A DNA stretch of 64,000 bases from JBBPYC01 sp965218765 (GTDB lineage: Bacteria; Pseudomonadota; Gammaproteobacteria; Burkholderiales; Burkholderiaceae_C): the NCBI GenBank assembly GCA_965218765.1, contig CBDCLU010000002.1, positions 310,001 through 374,000 of the forward strand, read 5' to 3'. Below, one piece after another: positions 44,916 to 56,024 of this stretch; position 1 is the first letter of the stretch; every line of letters begins with the position of its first letter. The position numbers and the translations under genes are program-made. The notes below the pieces were generated by a model that saw only the letters and a list, made by a program, of their open reading frames with translations, was not told the origin of the DNA and did not search any database.

Positions 44916-45625
44916 TCGCCGGAGTCACGCTGGCGCGCAGGCATGGCCCGCTCGCGTGCGCGAATCAGCGCGGCTTCGATCAGGCCGCGTTTGCGAGCCA
45001 GCTGAAGGGCGTCGGCCGACATTGAATGGGTCTGCGAGCTGTCAGGTATCGCGTCGGGCTCCGGGTCATGGCTCAAGCCGTCAGCGACAACCGTGCGCTG
45101 CCGTATGGTTCGACCGGAATAATGTTCGCGCGCCTGCGCAGCCTGAAGGGGCGACCAGGCCTGCCAGCCAGTGCGCGCGCCACTGGCGTTTTCCAGTTCG
45201 ATGCAGTCAACCGGGCAGACCGGTACGCACAGTTCGCAGCCGGTACAACGCAGCGCGATCACGCTGTGCATGGCCTTGGGTGCGCCGATGATCGCATCGG
45301 TCGGACAGGCGTCGATACAGAGCGTGCAACCGATGCACCAAGCCTCGTCGATCAGGGCGAGTTGCCGCGGTGCTTCCACGCCGAACGCAGGATCGAGCGG
45401 CAGCGCCGAACGTCCCGTGATCGCCGCGAGCCGAGCGATGCCCTCGGCGCCGCCAGGCGGGCACTGGTTGATGTCAGCTGCGCCTGATGCGATGGCCTGC
45501 GCGTAACCGATGCAGTTGGGGTAGCCGCAGCGCGTGCATTGCGTCTGCGGCAGCGCAGCATCAATGCGCTGCGCAAGCGCCGCGCGGTCGTCAGTCGGCT
45601 GCGACAACGATGCTTGCGTTGTCAT
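44912..45625 (-). CDS. RnfB/RsxB-like ferredoxin (orphan)
   Basis: 237 residues. An N-terminal four-Cys cluster domain (QTQCTRCGYPNCIGYAQAI with a further QCPPGG) is followed by two 4Fe-4S ferredoxin motifs (WCIGCTLCIDACPTDAI and RCTGCELCVPVCPVDCI) and a basic C-terminal helix. This is the RnfB layout without its membrane anchor, and no other rnf genes are nearby. It is common in Burkholderiales as an orphan electron carrier. The start MTTQASLSQ overlaps the PHB depolymerase 3' end by 35 bp. Electron partner unknown. Confidence 0.88.
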   Translation of the reverse strand: MTTQASLSQPTDDRAALAQRIDAALPQTQCTRCGYPNCIGYAQAIASGAADINQCPPGGAEGIARLAAITGRSALPLDPAFGVEAPRQLALIDEAWCIGCTLCIDACPTDAIIGAPKAMHSVIALRCTGCELCVPVCPVDCIELENASGARTGWQAWSPLQAAQAREHYSGRTIRQRTVVADGLSHDPEPDAIPDSSQTHSMSADALQLARKRGLIEAALIRARERAMPARQRDSGD

Positions 45626-47096
45626 CGGCACGATTGGGCTGATCGATGTCCTTGGCTGCAGCGCGTCCGCGCCGTTTCGCGGCAACGGGCTTGCCAGCGG
45701 CTTTGGCAGACCGCTTGCTCGCCAGCTTCTTCAGGGCCGGCTCGACGGCCGCAGTCAGCGTGTCCTGCTCCAGCATCAGGCCGCCAGTGTCGGGATTTTT
45801 GATGGCCTTCAGCGGGCCATTCAAGGCTTGCGGCTCATGGTACTTGCGGATGAAGTCGCGCACTTGCGGGTAGACCACTTCGCGCCAGCGGCGACCGCTG
45901 AAGATGCCGTAGTGGCCGGCACCGGGCACTTCGAAATGCTTGTGTTTGGCTTTTGGGATGCCGGTACATAGATCATGCGCGGCTTCGGTCTGTCCGCTGC
46001 CCGAAATATCGTCGAGCTCGCCTTCGATCGACAGCAGCGCGGTGGTCTCGATGTCCTGCGGTTTCACCAGACTCAGCTTGCCGTCGGTGCCGCGCACTTC
46101 CCAGTTGCCGTTCACGAGCTTGAACTGCTGGAACACGATGTCGATCGTCTCCAGGTAGTAGTCGGCGTCCATGTCGAGCACCGCGTTGTACTCGTCGTAG
46201 AACTGACGGTGCGCTTCCGCGCCAGCATCGTCGCCCTTGAGCAGGTCCTTGAAGTAGTCGTAGTGGCTGCGCGCGTGGTGGTCCGGGTTCATCGCGACGA
46301 AGCCCGAATGCTGCAGGAAGCCCGGATAGACGCGGCGGCCCGCACCCGGGAATTTGCTCGGCACGCGGCAGATCACGTTGTTTTCGAACCAGTCGAGCGG
46401 CTTGTTGGTGGCCAGCGTGTTGACCGAGGTCGGTGAGCGCCGCGCATCGATCGGCCCGCCCATCATGACCATGGACGACGGCGTCGGCTCGCCGCGGCTG
46501 GCCATCAGCGAAACGGCCGCAAGTACCGGCACGGTGGGCTGGCAGACGCTCATCACGTGGCAGTTGCCGTAGATGCCCTGCAAGTGGCGGATGAACTCCT
46601 GCACGTAGTTCACGTAGTCGTCGAGATGGAATTCGCCGTCGCCGACCGGCACGTTGCGTGCGTTCTTCCAGTCGGTGATATAGACCTTGTGATCCTTCAG
46701 CATCGTCTTGACGGTGTCGCGCAGCAGGGTCGCGTAGTGGCCCGACAGCGGCGCGACGATCAGCACCGCGGGCTGGCCCTTGAGCTTGGTCAAGGTGGCC
46801 GGATCGTCGGAAAAACGCTTGAAGCGGCGCAGGTCGCAAAACGGTTTTCTGAGTTCCACGCGCTCGTGAATCGCCAGTTCGACGTCGCCTTCCTGGATGG
46901 TGGCGATGTTGAAGGCCGGCTTCTCGTAGTCCTTGGACAGGCGATACAGCAGGTCGTAGCCGGCCGACATGCGCTGCACCAGCGGCGTGTTTCGAAATAG
47001 TGAAGCCGGGCTTGCGTAGAGCTTGGAGGTGGCCAGCGCGAAGTCGGCAAACGGCTCCATCAGGGAGCGCTGGGTTTCATAGAGCTGGTACAGCAT
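45591..47096 (-). CDS. phaZ: Intracellular polyhydroxyalkanoate depolymerase with basic C-terminal tail
   Basis: Degrades stored PHB granules. 501 residues; the conserved part (start MLYQLYETQRSLMEPFADFA) is ~410 residues as in Ralstonia PhaZ1. The nucleophile is a Cys in the lipase-box-like MSVCQPTVP, with Asp in EGELDDISGSGQ and His in PGAGHYGIFSG. About 75 extra residues follow, ending in a Lys/Ala/Arg-rich stretch (LKKLASKRSAKAAGKPVAA, KRRGRAAAKD) resembling histone H1-type nucleoid tails. PHB metabolism fits the aminotransferase, acyl-CoA and propionate genes around it. Confidence 0.92.
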   Translation of the reverse strand: MLYQLYETQRSLMEPFADFALATSKLYASPASLFRNTPLVQRMSAGYDLLYRLSKDYEKPAFNIATIQEGDVELAIHERVELRKPFCDLRRFKRFSDDPATLTKLKGQPAVLIVAPLSGHYATLLRDTVKTMLKDHKVYITDWKNARNVPVGDGEFHLDDYVNYVQEFIRHLQGIYGNCHVMSVCQPTVPVLAAVSLMASRGEPTPSSMVMMGGPIDARRSPTSVNTLATNKPLDWFENNVICRVPSKFPGAGRRVYPGFLQHSGFVAMNPDHHARSHYDYFKDLLKGDDAGAEAHRQFYDEYNAVLDMDADYYLETIDIVFQQFKLVNGNWEVRGTDGKLSLVKPQDIETTALLSIEGELDDISGSGQTEAAHDLCTGIPKAKHKHFEVPGAGHYGIFSGRRWREVVYPQVRDFIRKYHEPQALNGPLKAIKNPDTGGLMLEQDTLTAAVEPALKKLASKRSAKAAGKPVAAKRRGRAAAKDIDQPNRADDNASIVVAAD

Positions 47097-47154
47097 GGGG
47101 AAGAGCGATCCTTGGTTGTGGCGTGGCAGTCAGTTGGAAATCAGGCAGGCCAAA

Positions 47155-48354
47155 CTAAAGCAGCACTTGCGCAACCGACTCGCAGACGTGGCCGATATTG
47201 TGGCTGTTCAGCGCGGCGACGCACATGCGGCCGCTGTCGGTGCCGTAGACGCCGAACTCCTCGCGCAGCCGCACCATCTGATCGCGGTTCAGGCCCGAGT
47301 AGCTGAACATGCCGACCTGCGAGGTGATGAAGCTCATGTCCTGCTGCACGCCGGCGGCCTTCAATCCATCGACGAAGCGCTCGCGCATCAGCTTGATGCG
47401 ATCGCGCATCTGGCCCAGCTCCCGCTCCCACTGCGCGCGCAGCTTCGGCGTGTCGAGCACCATCGCGACCACCATCGCGCCGTGGATCGGCGGGTTGCTG
47501 TAGTTGGTGCGGATCATGATCTTGAGTTGGCTCAGCACTTTTGCGGCCTGTTCCTTGTCGGCGCAGAGCACGCTCAACGCGCCGACTCGCTCGCCGTACA
47601 GGCTGAAGCTTTTCGAGAATGAGGTGGCGACGAAGCATTCGAGCCCGGCTGCGACGAACTTGTACACGGCCAGCCCGTCGTCCGAGATGCCTTGCGCGAA
47701 ACCTTGATAGGCCATGTCGAGGAACGGCACGAGCCGCTGCTGCTCGACCACCTCGATCACCTGGTCCCATTGGTCCGACGTGAGGTCGTAGCCGGTCGGG
47801 TTGTGACAGCACGCATGCAGCACCGCGATGGTGCCTGCCGGCGCCGCGCGTAGCGCCCCGAGCATGCCGTCAAAATCAACCGCGCGGCGGGGCGCATCGT
47901 AGTAGGGATATGTCTCGACCGTGAACCCGGCCTGCGCGAACAGTGCGCGGTGGTTCTCCCAACTCGGGTCGCTGATCAGAATCTTGGCCTGAGGGTTCAG
48001 GCGTTTGAGGAAGTCGGCGCCGATCTTCAGGCCACCGGTGCCACCGAGTCCCTGCACGGTGGCGACGCGGCCGGACGCGACCGGCTCGCTGGCGGCGCCG
48101 AACACCAGGTTCTTGACCGCGTTGTCGTAAGCAGCCATGCCATCGATCGGCAGATAGCCGCGCGCTTTCGGCGCTTCCATCATGTTGTGCTCGGCTTCGC
48201 GTACGCAGTCCAGCAGCGGCAGCCGGCCGTCATCATCGAAATAGACGCCGACACCCAGATTGACCTTGTTCGGCCGCAGATCCGCCACAAACTGCTCATT
48301 GATGCCAAGAATCGGGTCGCGCGGCGCCATCTCGACGCTGTTGAACAATGGCAT
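47155..48354 (-). CDS. tyrB: Aromatic amino acid/aspartate aminotransferase
   Basis: 399 residues, PLP class I aminotransferase of the AspC/TyrB group. The start MPLFNSVEMAPRDPILGINE is conserved. Signature segments: LPIDGMAAY, HACCHNPTGYDLT (substrate/PLP), PLP-binding Lys in SFSKSFSLYGERVGAL and the carboxylate-binding Arg near the end (SGRMCVAALN). It can transaminate Asp, Phe and Tyr; AspC versus TyrB cannot be separated by eye. Divergent from uvrB with a 166-bp intergenic region. Confidence 0.93.
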   Translation of the reverse strand: MPLFNSVEMAPRDPILGINEQFVADLRPNKVNLGVGVYFDDDGRLPLLDCVREAEHNMMEAPKARGYLPIDGMAAYDNAVKNLVFGAASEPVASGRVATVQGLGGTGGLKIGADFLKRLNPQAKILISDPSWENHRALFAQAGFTVETYPYYDAPRRAVDFDGMLGALRAAPAGTIAVLHACCHNPTGYDLTSDQWDQVIEVVEQQRLVPFLDMAYQGFAQGISDDGLAVYKFVAAGLECFVATSFSKSFSLYGERVGALSVLCADKEQAAKVLSQLKIMIRTNYSNPPIHGAMVVAMVLDTPKLRAQWERELGQMRDRIKLMRERFVDGLKAAGVQQDMSFITSQVGMFSYSGLNRDQMVRLREEFGVYGTDSGRMCVAALNSHNIGHVCESVAQVLL

Positions 48355-48520
48355 GGGATTCCTTGTGAGGTCGGGCTTCGGTGGACTGGGCAGGGCAGCG
48401 ACCTTCTGGCTGCGCTAGGCTCAGGTTCGCTTCATGCCACCTTGAGATTTTACCGGCCCTGCGCTGTTGCGTCGGTGCTGCACCGACGCCGATTCGCCTG
48501 TCGTTTCACGGAGTTATGCC

Positions 48521-50668
<2,148 letters not shown>

Positions 50669-50786
50669 AACTATTGCGGCATGGCTCGATCTATCGTGAG
50701 CGGTCGGCGCCGGTTGTTCAACGACGTCAGGCGAACTTGCTAAGCGCCGACCCAACCCACCCGAGCAGTGCGACCGCACCCATGCT

Positions 50787-50811
50787 ATACTTGACAAAAT
50801 TAGTCGGGAAA
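50787..50811 (+). promoter_or_regulatory. IscR type-1 binding site overlapping the isc promoter
   Basis: ATACTTGACAAAATTAGTCG with the following GGAAA matches the known type-1 IscR consensus (ATA..YYGACTR...YAGTCRR). A TTGACA (-35-like) lies inside it at 50791-50796 and a TATACT (-10-like) overlaps its left edge at 50786-50791. [2Fe-2S]-IscR bound here would repress the isc operon when iron-sulfur supply is sufficient. Confidence 0.8.
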
Positions 50812-50909
50812 GGCCGGAGCAGCGTTTTTGACGGGATGAGTAGCGGTGTCTTCAAGCGTTTGGGAGCGCTGATTGCCACCGCTGCGTGATCAACCTTTAG
50901 GAGCATGAG

Positions 50910-51446
50910 ATGCGTTTGACAACCAAGGGCCGATTTGCGGTCACTGCGATGATCGATCTCGCGTTGCGTCAGAACAGCGGCCCGGTGACCTTGGCAGCGA
51001 TCAGCCAGCGTCAGCAGATTTCGCTGTCGTATCTGGAGCAGTTGTTCGGCAAACTGCGCCGGCACGAGATCGTCGAGTCCACGCGCGGCCCGGGTGGCGG
51101 CTATACGTTGGCGCGCAATGCCGCTGACATCACGGTGGCCGACATCATCGTGTCGGTCGACGAGCCGATCGATTCGACGCAGTGCGGCGGCAAGGAAAAC
51201 TGCCATGGTGACGAGGCCGGCCGCTGCATGACGCACGATCTCTGGGCTTCGCTGAATCAGCGCATGGTCGAGTTTCTGGCCTCTGTCAGCTTGCAGAAGA
51301 TGGTCGACGAGCAGTTGGCCAAAGGCGTGCAGATTGAGAACAAGCCCGCGCTCAAGCGTGCAATTTCGAGTGCACCGGTGGTCAAGCCGATTCGCGTCAA
51401 CGCGCCCAATTCAGTGTTTGCGCTGGGTGCTTTCGCAAAGGGATGA
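50910..51446 (+). CDS. iscR: Fe-S cluster regulator IscR
   Basis: 178 residues, Rrf2 family. Winged helix at the N-terminus (MRLTTKGRFAVTAMIDLAL, QISLSYLEQLFGKLRR) and cluster ligands Cys92, Cys98 and Cys106 with His109 (CGGKENCHGDEAGRCMTH). Spacing before the third Cys is two residues longer than in E. coli. The C-terminus is ~15 residues longer (VVKPIRVNAPNSVFALGAF). First gene of the operon; represses its own promoter through the site at 50787-50811. Confidence 0.96.
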   Translation: MRLTTKGRFAVTAMIDLALRQNSGPVTLAAISQRQQISLSYLEQLFGKLRRHEIVESTRGPGGGYTLARNAADITVADIIVSVDEPIDSTQCGGKENCHGDEAGRCMTHDLWASLNQRMVEFLASVSLQKMVDEQLAKGVQIENKPALKRAISSAPVVKPIRVNAPNSVFALGAFAKG

Positions 51447-51515
51447 AGCGTACCGCCGCCACGACGCCGCTGCGCCGACATTGGCAGGCCGTTCGATAGC
51501 AGGAACTTACAAGAC

Positions 51516-52736
51516 ATGGACGTTACCCCGCACTTTCCGATCTATCTCGACTACGGCGCAACGACGCCCTGCGATCCGCGCGTGGTGGATGCGATGATCC
51601 CGTGGCTGCGCGAGCATTTCGGCAACCCCGCGTCGCGCAGCCACGCCTGGGGTTGGGAAGCTGAAGCCGCGGTTGAAAAAGCGCGTGGCGAGATTGCCGA
51701 CCTGATCGGTGCCGATCCGCGCGAGATCGTCTGGACCAGCGGTGCGACCGAATCGGACAACCTGGCATTGAAAGGCGCGGCGCACTTTTACAAATCCAAA
51801 GGCAAGCACCTGATCACGGTCAAGACCGAGCACAAGGCGGTGCTGGATACCATGCGGGAACTGGAGCGCCAAGGCTTCGACGTCACCTATCTAGATGTGC
51901 AGGAAGATGGCCTGCTGAACTTCGATTTATTGAAGGCTGCGATCCGGCCCGACACGATTCTGGTCAGCGTGATGTTCGTGAACAACGAGATCGGCGTGAT
52001 TCAGGACGTCGCTGCAATCGGCGCGCTGTGCCGAGAGAAAGGCATCATCTTCCATGTCGATGCTGCCCAGGCCACCGGCAAGGTTGAGATCGATGTAAAG
52101 ACTCTGCCGGTCGATCTGATGAGCCTCGCATCGCACAAAACCTACGGACCCAAAGGTATCGGCGCGTTGTATGTACGGCGCAAGCCGCGTGTGCGGCTGG
52201 AAGCGCAGATGCATGGCGGCGGACATGAGCGTGGCATGCGCAGCGGCACGTTGCCGACTCACCAGTGCGTTGGCATGGGCGAAGCGTTTCGCCTGGCCAA
52301 GCTCGAAATGGCTGCCGACAACGCCAAAGCCTGGGAATTGCACAAACGTCTGATGGGTGGCTTGTCCGACGTCGACCAAGTGTTCCTGAACGGACATGGG
52401 ACCCAGCGTGTGCCCCACAACGTGAACATGAGCTTCAACTTTGTGGAAGGCGAGTCCTTGATCATGGGCATCAAGGGCCTTGCAGTGTCAAGCGGGTCCG
52501 CTTGCACCTCGGCCAGCCTTGAACCGAGCTATGTGCTGCGTGCGCTGGGCCGCAGCGACGAGCTGGCGCACAGTAGTCTGCGCATGACGATCGGCCGCTT
52601 CACAACAACCGAAGAAATCGATTTCGCGGTATCCACCATCCGCCACAACGTGGCCAAATTGCGCGACTTGAGCCCGCTGTGGGAAATGCATCAGGACGGG
52701 ATTGACCTGAGCACGATCCAGTGGGCCGCGCACTGA
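51516..52736 (+). CDS. iscS: Cysteine desulfurase IscS
   Basis: 406 residues, PLP enzyme that passes sulfur from cysteine to IscU and tRNA-modification partners. The start MDVTPHFPIYLDYGATTP is typical. PLP Lys208 in SHKTYGPKGIG; persulfide-forming Cys330 in SSGSACTSAS. C-terminus ends STIQWAAH, retaining the IscU-docking tail. 69 bp after iscR. Confidence 0.98.
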   Translation: MDVTPHFPIYLDYGATTPCDPRVVDAMIPWLREHFGNPASRSHAWGWEAEAAVEKARGEIADLIGADPREIVWTSGATESDNLALKGAAHFYKSKGKHLITVKTEHKAVLDTMRELERQGFDVTYLDVQEDGLLNFDLLKAAIRPDTILVSVMFVNNEIGVIQDVAAIGALCREKGIIFHVDAAQATGKVEIDVKTLPVDLMSLASHKTYGPKGIGALYVRRKPRVRLEAQMHGGGHERGMRSGTLPTHQCVGMGEAFRLAKLEMAADNAKAWELHKRLMGGLSDVDQVFLNGHGTQRVPHNVNMSFNFVEGESLIMGIKGLAVSSGSACTSASLEPSYVLRALGRSDELAHSSLRMTIGRFTTTEEIDFAVSTIRHNVAKLRDLSPLWEMHQDGIDLSTIQWAAH

Positions 52737-52774
52737 CCGGATCGAACTGAACCGAAAGACAAGGAGAAACGATC

Positions 52775-53161
52775 ATGGCCTATTCCGAAAAAGTGGTTGA
52801 CCACTATGAAAACCCCCGCAACGTCGGCTCGTTTGACAAAGGCGACGAGTCGGTCGGCACCGGCATGGTCGGCGCACCGGCCTGCGGCGACGTGATGAAG
52901 CTGCAAATCCGCGTGAATCCGGAGACCGGCGTGATCGAGGATGCGCGTTTCAAGACCTACGGTTGCGGGTCCGCCATCGCATCGAGTTCGCTTGTGACCG
53001 AATGGGTCAAGGGCAAGACGCTCGATGAGGCGGCGAGCTTGAAAAACAGCCAGATCGCGCAGGAGCTTGCGCTGCCGCCAGTCAAGATTCACTGCTCGAT
53101 CCTGGCCGAGGACGCGATCAAGGCCGCCGTCGACGACTACAAGAAAAAACGCGTGCATTGA
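52775..53161 (+). CDS. iscU: Fe-S scaffold IscU
   Basis: 128 residues, standard length. Cluster-building Cys residues in GAPACGDVMKLQ (Cys37), YGCGSAIASSS and KIHCSILAEDAIK, and the HscA-recognition motif LPPVK just before the last Cys. It lies 38 bp after iscS and one base before iscA. Confidence 0.98.
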   Translation: MAYSEKVVDHYENPRNVGSFDKGDESVGTGMVGAPACGDVMKLQIRVNPETGVIEDARFKTYGCGSAIASSSLVTEWVKGKTLDEAASLKNSQIAQELALPPVKIHCSILAEDAIKAAVDDYKKKRVH

Positions 53162-53162
53162 G

Positions 53163-53486
53163 ATGGCGGTGACCCTGACTGAATCGGCCGCGCGTCATGT
53201 GACGCGTTATTTGAGCAAGCGAGGCAAGGGCGTCGGTGTACGGCTGGGCGTCAAGACCACGGGCTGCTCAGGGCTGGCCTACCAGATCGAATATGTGGAC
53301 GAGCCCAAAGCGGAAGACGTCGTGTTCGAAGACCGCGGCGTCAGGGTGCTGGTTGACCCGAAGAGCATGGCCTATATCGACGGCACTCAGCTCGACTTCG
53401 TACGCGAAGGTTTGAATGAGGGTTTCAAGTTCCTCAACCCGAAGGAGCGCGACCGCTGCGGCTGCGGCGAGTCGTTCCGGGTCTGA
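53163..53486 (+). CDS. iscA: Fe-S carrier IscA (A-type)
   Basis: 107 residues. Three conserved Cys: Cys35 in TTGCSGLAY and Cys99/Cys101 in CGCGESF at the C-terminus. Delivers 4Fe-4S clusters. The ATG at 53163 follows the iscU stop by one base; an open frame upstream overlaps iscU and is not used. Confidence 0.97.
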   Translation: MAVTLTESAARHVTRYLSKRGKGVGVRLGVKTTGCSGLAYQIEYVDEPKAEDVVFEDRGVRVLVDPKSMAYIDGTQLDFVREGLNEGFKFLNPKERDRCGCGESFRV

Positions 53487-53514
53487 CCAAATCGGTCGTT
53501 CAGGTGATCGGACG

Positions 53515-53537
53515 AGCCGCCTGAGAGGCGGCTTTTT
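53515..53537 (+). terminator. Intrinsic terminator between iscA and hscB
   Basis: 7-bp stem AGCCGCC / GGCGGCT with loop TGAGA and a following T run. It lies inside the isc cluster, so hscBA-fdx are expressed either by read-through or from a separate promoter. It would lower chaperone genes relative to iscRSUA. Confidence 0.8.
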
Positions 53538-53566
53538 CTTGACATCGTTTTTCGAGGCACGACGCG

Positions 53567-54094
53567 TTGAACCTGCAGGCTGACGACTTCGAACTGTTCG
53601 GGCTGGAGCGCCGCTTTTTACAAGATCGTGCGCTGATCGATGCTCGCTGGAAGGCCTTGCAGCGCGAAGCCCATCCCGACAAGTTTGCAGCGCAAGGCGA
53701 TGCGGCCCAGCGGCTTGCCATGCAATGGTCGGTACGGATCAACGAGGCCTATCAGCGGCTGAAAAATCCATTGCGACGTGCTGCTTATCTGTGCGAACTG
53801 CGCGGTGCACCGATCGCGGCCGAGACGAACACCGCGATGCCAACTGCGTTTTTGATGCACCAACTGGAATGGCGGGAGGCGTTGGACGATGCGGAATCCG
53901 AAGCTGCCGTTCATGCGATTTCCGAGCAGGTCGAAGCGCTGCGTCAGCAGTTGCTGATGCGCTGCGAGCAGCTGCTCGACCATGAGCACGATGCAGCCGG
54001 GGCGGCTGGCGAAGTCAGGGGCCTGATGTTCATCGAACGCTTCGCGCGCGAGCTTGACGACCGACTCGAGCGACTCGAGCGACTCGAGAAGTAG
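53567..54094 (+). CDS. hscB: Co-chaperone HscB
   Basis: 175 residues. J-domain with HPD in LQREAHPDKFAAQGD and a C-terminal three-helix domain that binds IscU. Stimulates HscA ATPase. Start is TTG at 53567 (LNLQADDFELFGL), since no ATG fits the J-domain. The last codons contain three copies of the 9-bp unit CGACTCGAG (54062-54089), giving DDRLERLERLEK; copy number of this unit could vary. Confidence 0.94.
   Translation: MNLQADDFELFGLERRFLQDRALIDARWKALQREAHPDKFAAQGDAAQRLAMQWSVRINEAYQRLKNPLRRAAYLCELRGAPIAAETNTAMPTAFLMHQLEWREALDDAESEAAVHAISEQVEALRQQLLMRCEQLLDHEHDAAGAAGEVRGLMFIERFARELDDRLERLERLEK
54062..54089 (+). repeat. Tandem 9-bp repeat at hscB 3' end
   Basis: CGACTCGAG repeated three times in frame (encoding RLE units) just before the hscB stop. 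Gain or loss of units keeps the frame. Confidence 0.85.
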
Positions 54095-54138
54095 CCGAGC
54101 TGTCTTTCAAAAAACTGACCGGAACAACACACCACCGC

Positions 54139-56007
54139 ATGGCATTGCTGCAAATTTCCGAGCCCGGCCGCGTGCCCGATCCGCATGCGCGCAGGATCGC
54201 GGTCGGTATTGACCTGGGCACCACGCATTCGCTGGTGGCCGCGGTACGAAACGGCGTGGCCGAGTGCTTGGCCGATGCGCAGGGCCGTGTGCTGCTGCCG
54301 TCGGTCGTGCGCTATCTGGCGAACGGTGGTCGCCAGCTCGGTTATGACGCGCTGGCAGCGCGCATCGATGACCCGGCCAACACGGTCTCTTCATTCAAGC
54401 GCTTCATGGGCCGCGGGCTTGTTGACATCAACGCGCCCGAGCAATCGCCGCATGAATTCGTCGATGCACCCGGCATGCTGCGGCTGATGACCGTGCAGGG
54501 TGAGAAATCACCGGTCGAGTTGAGCGCGGAAATCCTCGCAGCCTTGCGCCAGCGCGCCGAAGACACATTCAATGACGACCTGCACGGCGCCGTCATCACG
54601 GTACCCGCCTATTTCGATGACGCGCAGCGGCAGGCCACCAAGGATGCGGCCAGGCTCGCCGGCCTCGAGGTGCTGCGCCTGATCAACGAACCGACGGCGG
54701 CAGCAATCGCCTACGGCCTGGACAACGCGAGCGAAGGCGTCTATGCGGTGTTCGACCTGGGCGGCGGCACGTTCGACATCTCGATCCTGCGGCTCAGCCA
54801 AGGCGTGTTCGAGGTGATTGCCACGCGTGGCGATTCTGCTCTGGGTGGTGACGATTACGACCAGGCACTGGCCGACTGGGTGCTTCAGCAAGCCGGCGTG
54901 CAGATGGCCGACGCGCACGACCGGGCCGCGGTTCGCATCGCGGCGCGGGCCTGCAAGGAAGCGCTGACCGATATCGAGCACGCTTTTTTTTCAATAGCTA
55001 AAGATGCAGTGAATACCGGAACTTCAGTCGATTTCGATGTAAAAAGAACAGATTTTGAAGCTGCCACCGCTGATTTGACCGATCGCACCATCACGGCCGC
55101 CCGCAAGGCGCTGCGCGATGCCGGCCTCGGCCGCGACGACGTGCAGGGCGTCGTCATGGTGGGCGGCTCCACGCGCATGCCGGGGGTACGGCGCGCGGTG
55201 GCGGATTTCTTCGGCCGTGAGCCGCTGGTCGACCTGAACCCCGATGAGGTTGTCGCGCTGGGCGCTGCCGTGCAGGCGAATCAGCTGGCCGGCAATGCGA
55301 GCGATGACCTGCTGCTGCTGGACGTGATCCCGTTGTCGCTGGGGCTCGAGACGATGGGCGGCCTAGTCGAACGGATCGTGCCGCGCAACCAGACGATACC
55401 GACTGCAATGGCGCAGGACTTCACCACCTACATGGACGGGCAGACCGCGCTGGCGCTGCATGTGCTGCAGGGCGAGCGCGACCTGGTTGCCGACTGCCGC
55501 AGCCTCGCGCGCTTCGAACTTCGCGGCATACCGCCGATGGCGGCCGGCGCGGCGCGCATCCGGGTCACGTTCACCGTCGATGCCGATGGGCTGCTCAACG
55601 TGTCCGCGCGCGAGCAGGTCAGCGGCGTGGAATCCCGGATCGACGTCAAGCCTTCCTACGGCCTGTCCGACCAGCAGATCGCCGACATACTGCAAAGCAG
55701 TTTTTCCACCGCTGAAGCGGACGTGAAGGCGCGCGCGCTGGCAGAGGCGAAGGTTGATGCGGACCGGCTGCTGATGGCCACGCAAAGCGCGCTGGATGCA
55801 GACGGCCAATTGATCGATGCCGCCGAGCGGCAGTCCATCGTCGATGCGATGGCACAACTGCGGCAGGTGGCTGATGGCGCCGGTGACCCGGCTGCAATCG
55901 AAGCTGCGACCGATGCGCTAGCCCAGGCCACCGAGCATTTCGCCGCCGAGCGCATGAACCACAGCATCCAGCAGGCGTTGTCGGGCAGACGCCTGGACAG
56001 CATTTGA
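54139..56007 (+). CDS. hscA: Hsp70-type chaperone HscA
   Basis: 622 residues, the ISC-specific DnaK homologue that helps release clusters from IscU. ATPase motifs GIDLGTTHSLVA, VFDLGGGTFDISIL and VMVGGSTRMPGVR; substrate-binding beta-domain and helical lid follow. Residues ~283-305 (AFFSIAKDAVNTGTSVDF and following) are encoded by an AT-rich patch (54982-55070) where relatives have ordinary sequence. fdx follows after 17 bp. Confidence 0.96.
   Translation: MALLQISEPGRVPDPHARRIAVGIDLGTTHSLVAAVRNGVAECLADAQGRVLLPSVVRYLANGGRQLGYDALAARIDDPANTVSSFKRFMGRGLVDINAPEQSPHEFVDAPGMLRLMTVQGEKSPVELSAEILAALRQRAEDTFNDDLHGAVITVPAYFDDAQRQATKDAARLAGLEVLRLINEPTAAAIAYGLDNASEGVYAVFDLGGGTFDISILRLSQGVFEVIATRGDSALGGDDYDQALADWVLQQAGVQMADAHDRAAVRIAARACKEALTDIEHAFFSIAKDAVNTGTSVDFDVKRTDFEAATADLTDRTITAARKALRDAGLGRDDVQGVVMVGGSTRMPGVRRAVADFFGREPLVDLNPDEVVALGAAVQANQLAGNASDDLLLLDVIPLSLGLETMGGLVERIVPRNQTIPTAMAQDFTTYMDGQTALALHVLQGERDLVADCRSLARFELRGIPPMAAGAARIRVTFTVDADGLLNVSAREQVSGVESRIDVKPSYGLSDQQIADILQSSFSTAEADVKARALAEAKVDADRLLMATQSALDADGQLIDAAERQSIVDAMAQLRQVADGAGDPAAIEAATDALAQATEHFAAERMNHSIQQALSGRRLDSI
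54982..55070 (+). repeat. AT-rich ATAGC-type patch inside hscA
   Basis: About 90 bp of low GC in the GC-rich hscA gene, starting TTTTTTTTCAATAGCTAAAG. It shares the AATAGCT-AAA-ATG core with the patches in ldcA and the acyl-CoA synthetase gene but is otherwise diverged. It keeps the frame. Confidence 0.4.
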
Positions 56008-56024
56008 AAGGTCAGTTCCACGCC

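Noticed and set aside
48355..48520. SOS box before uvrB
   Set aside because: No CTGT-N8-ACAG-type sequence found in the intergenic region.
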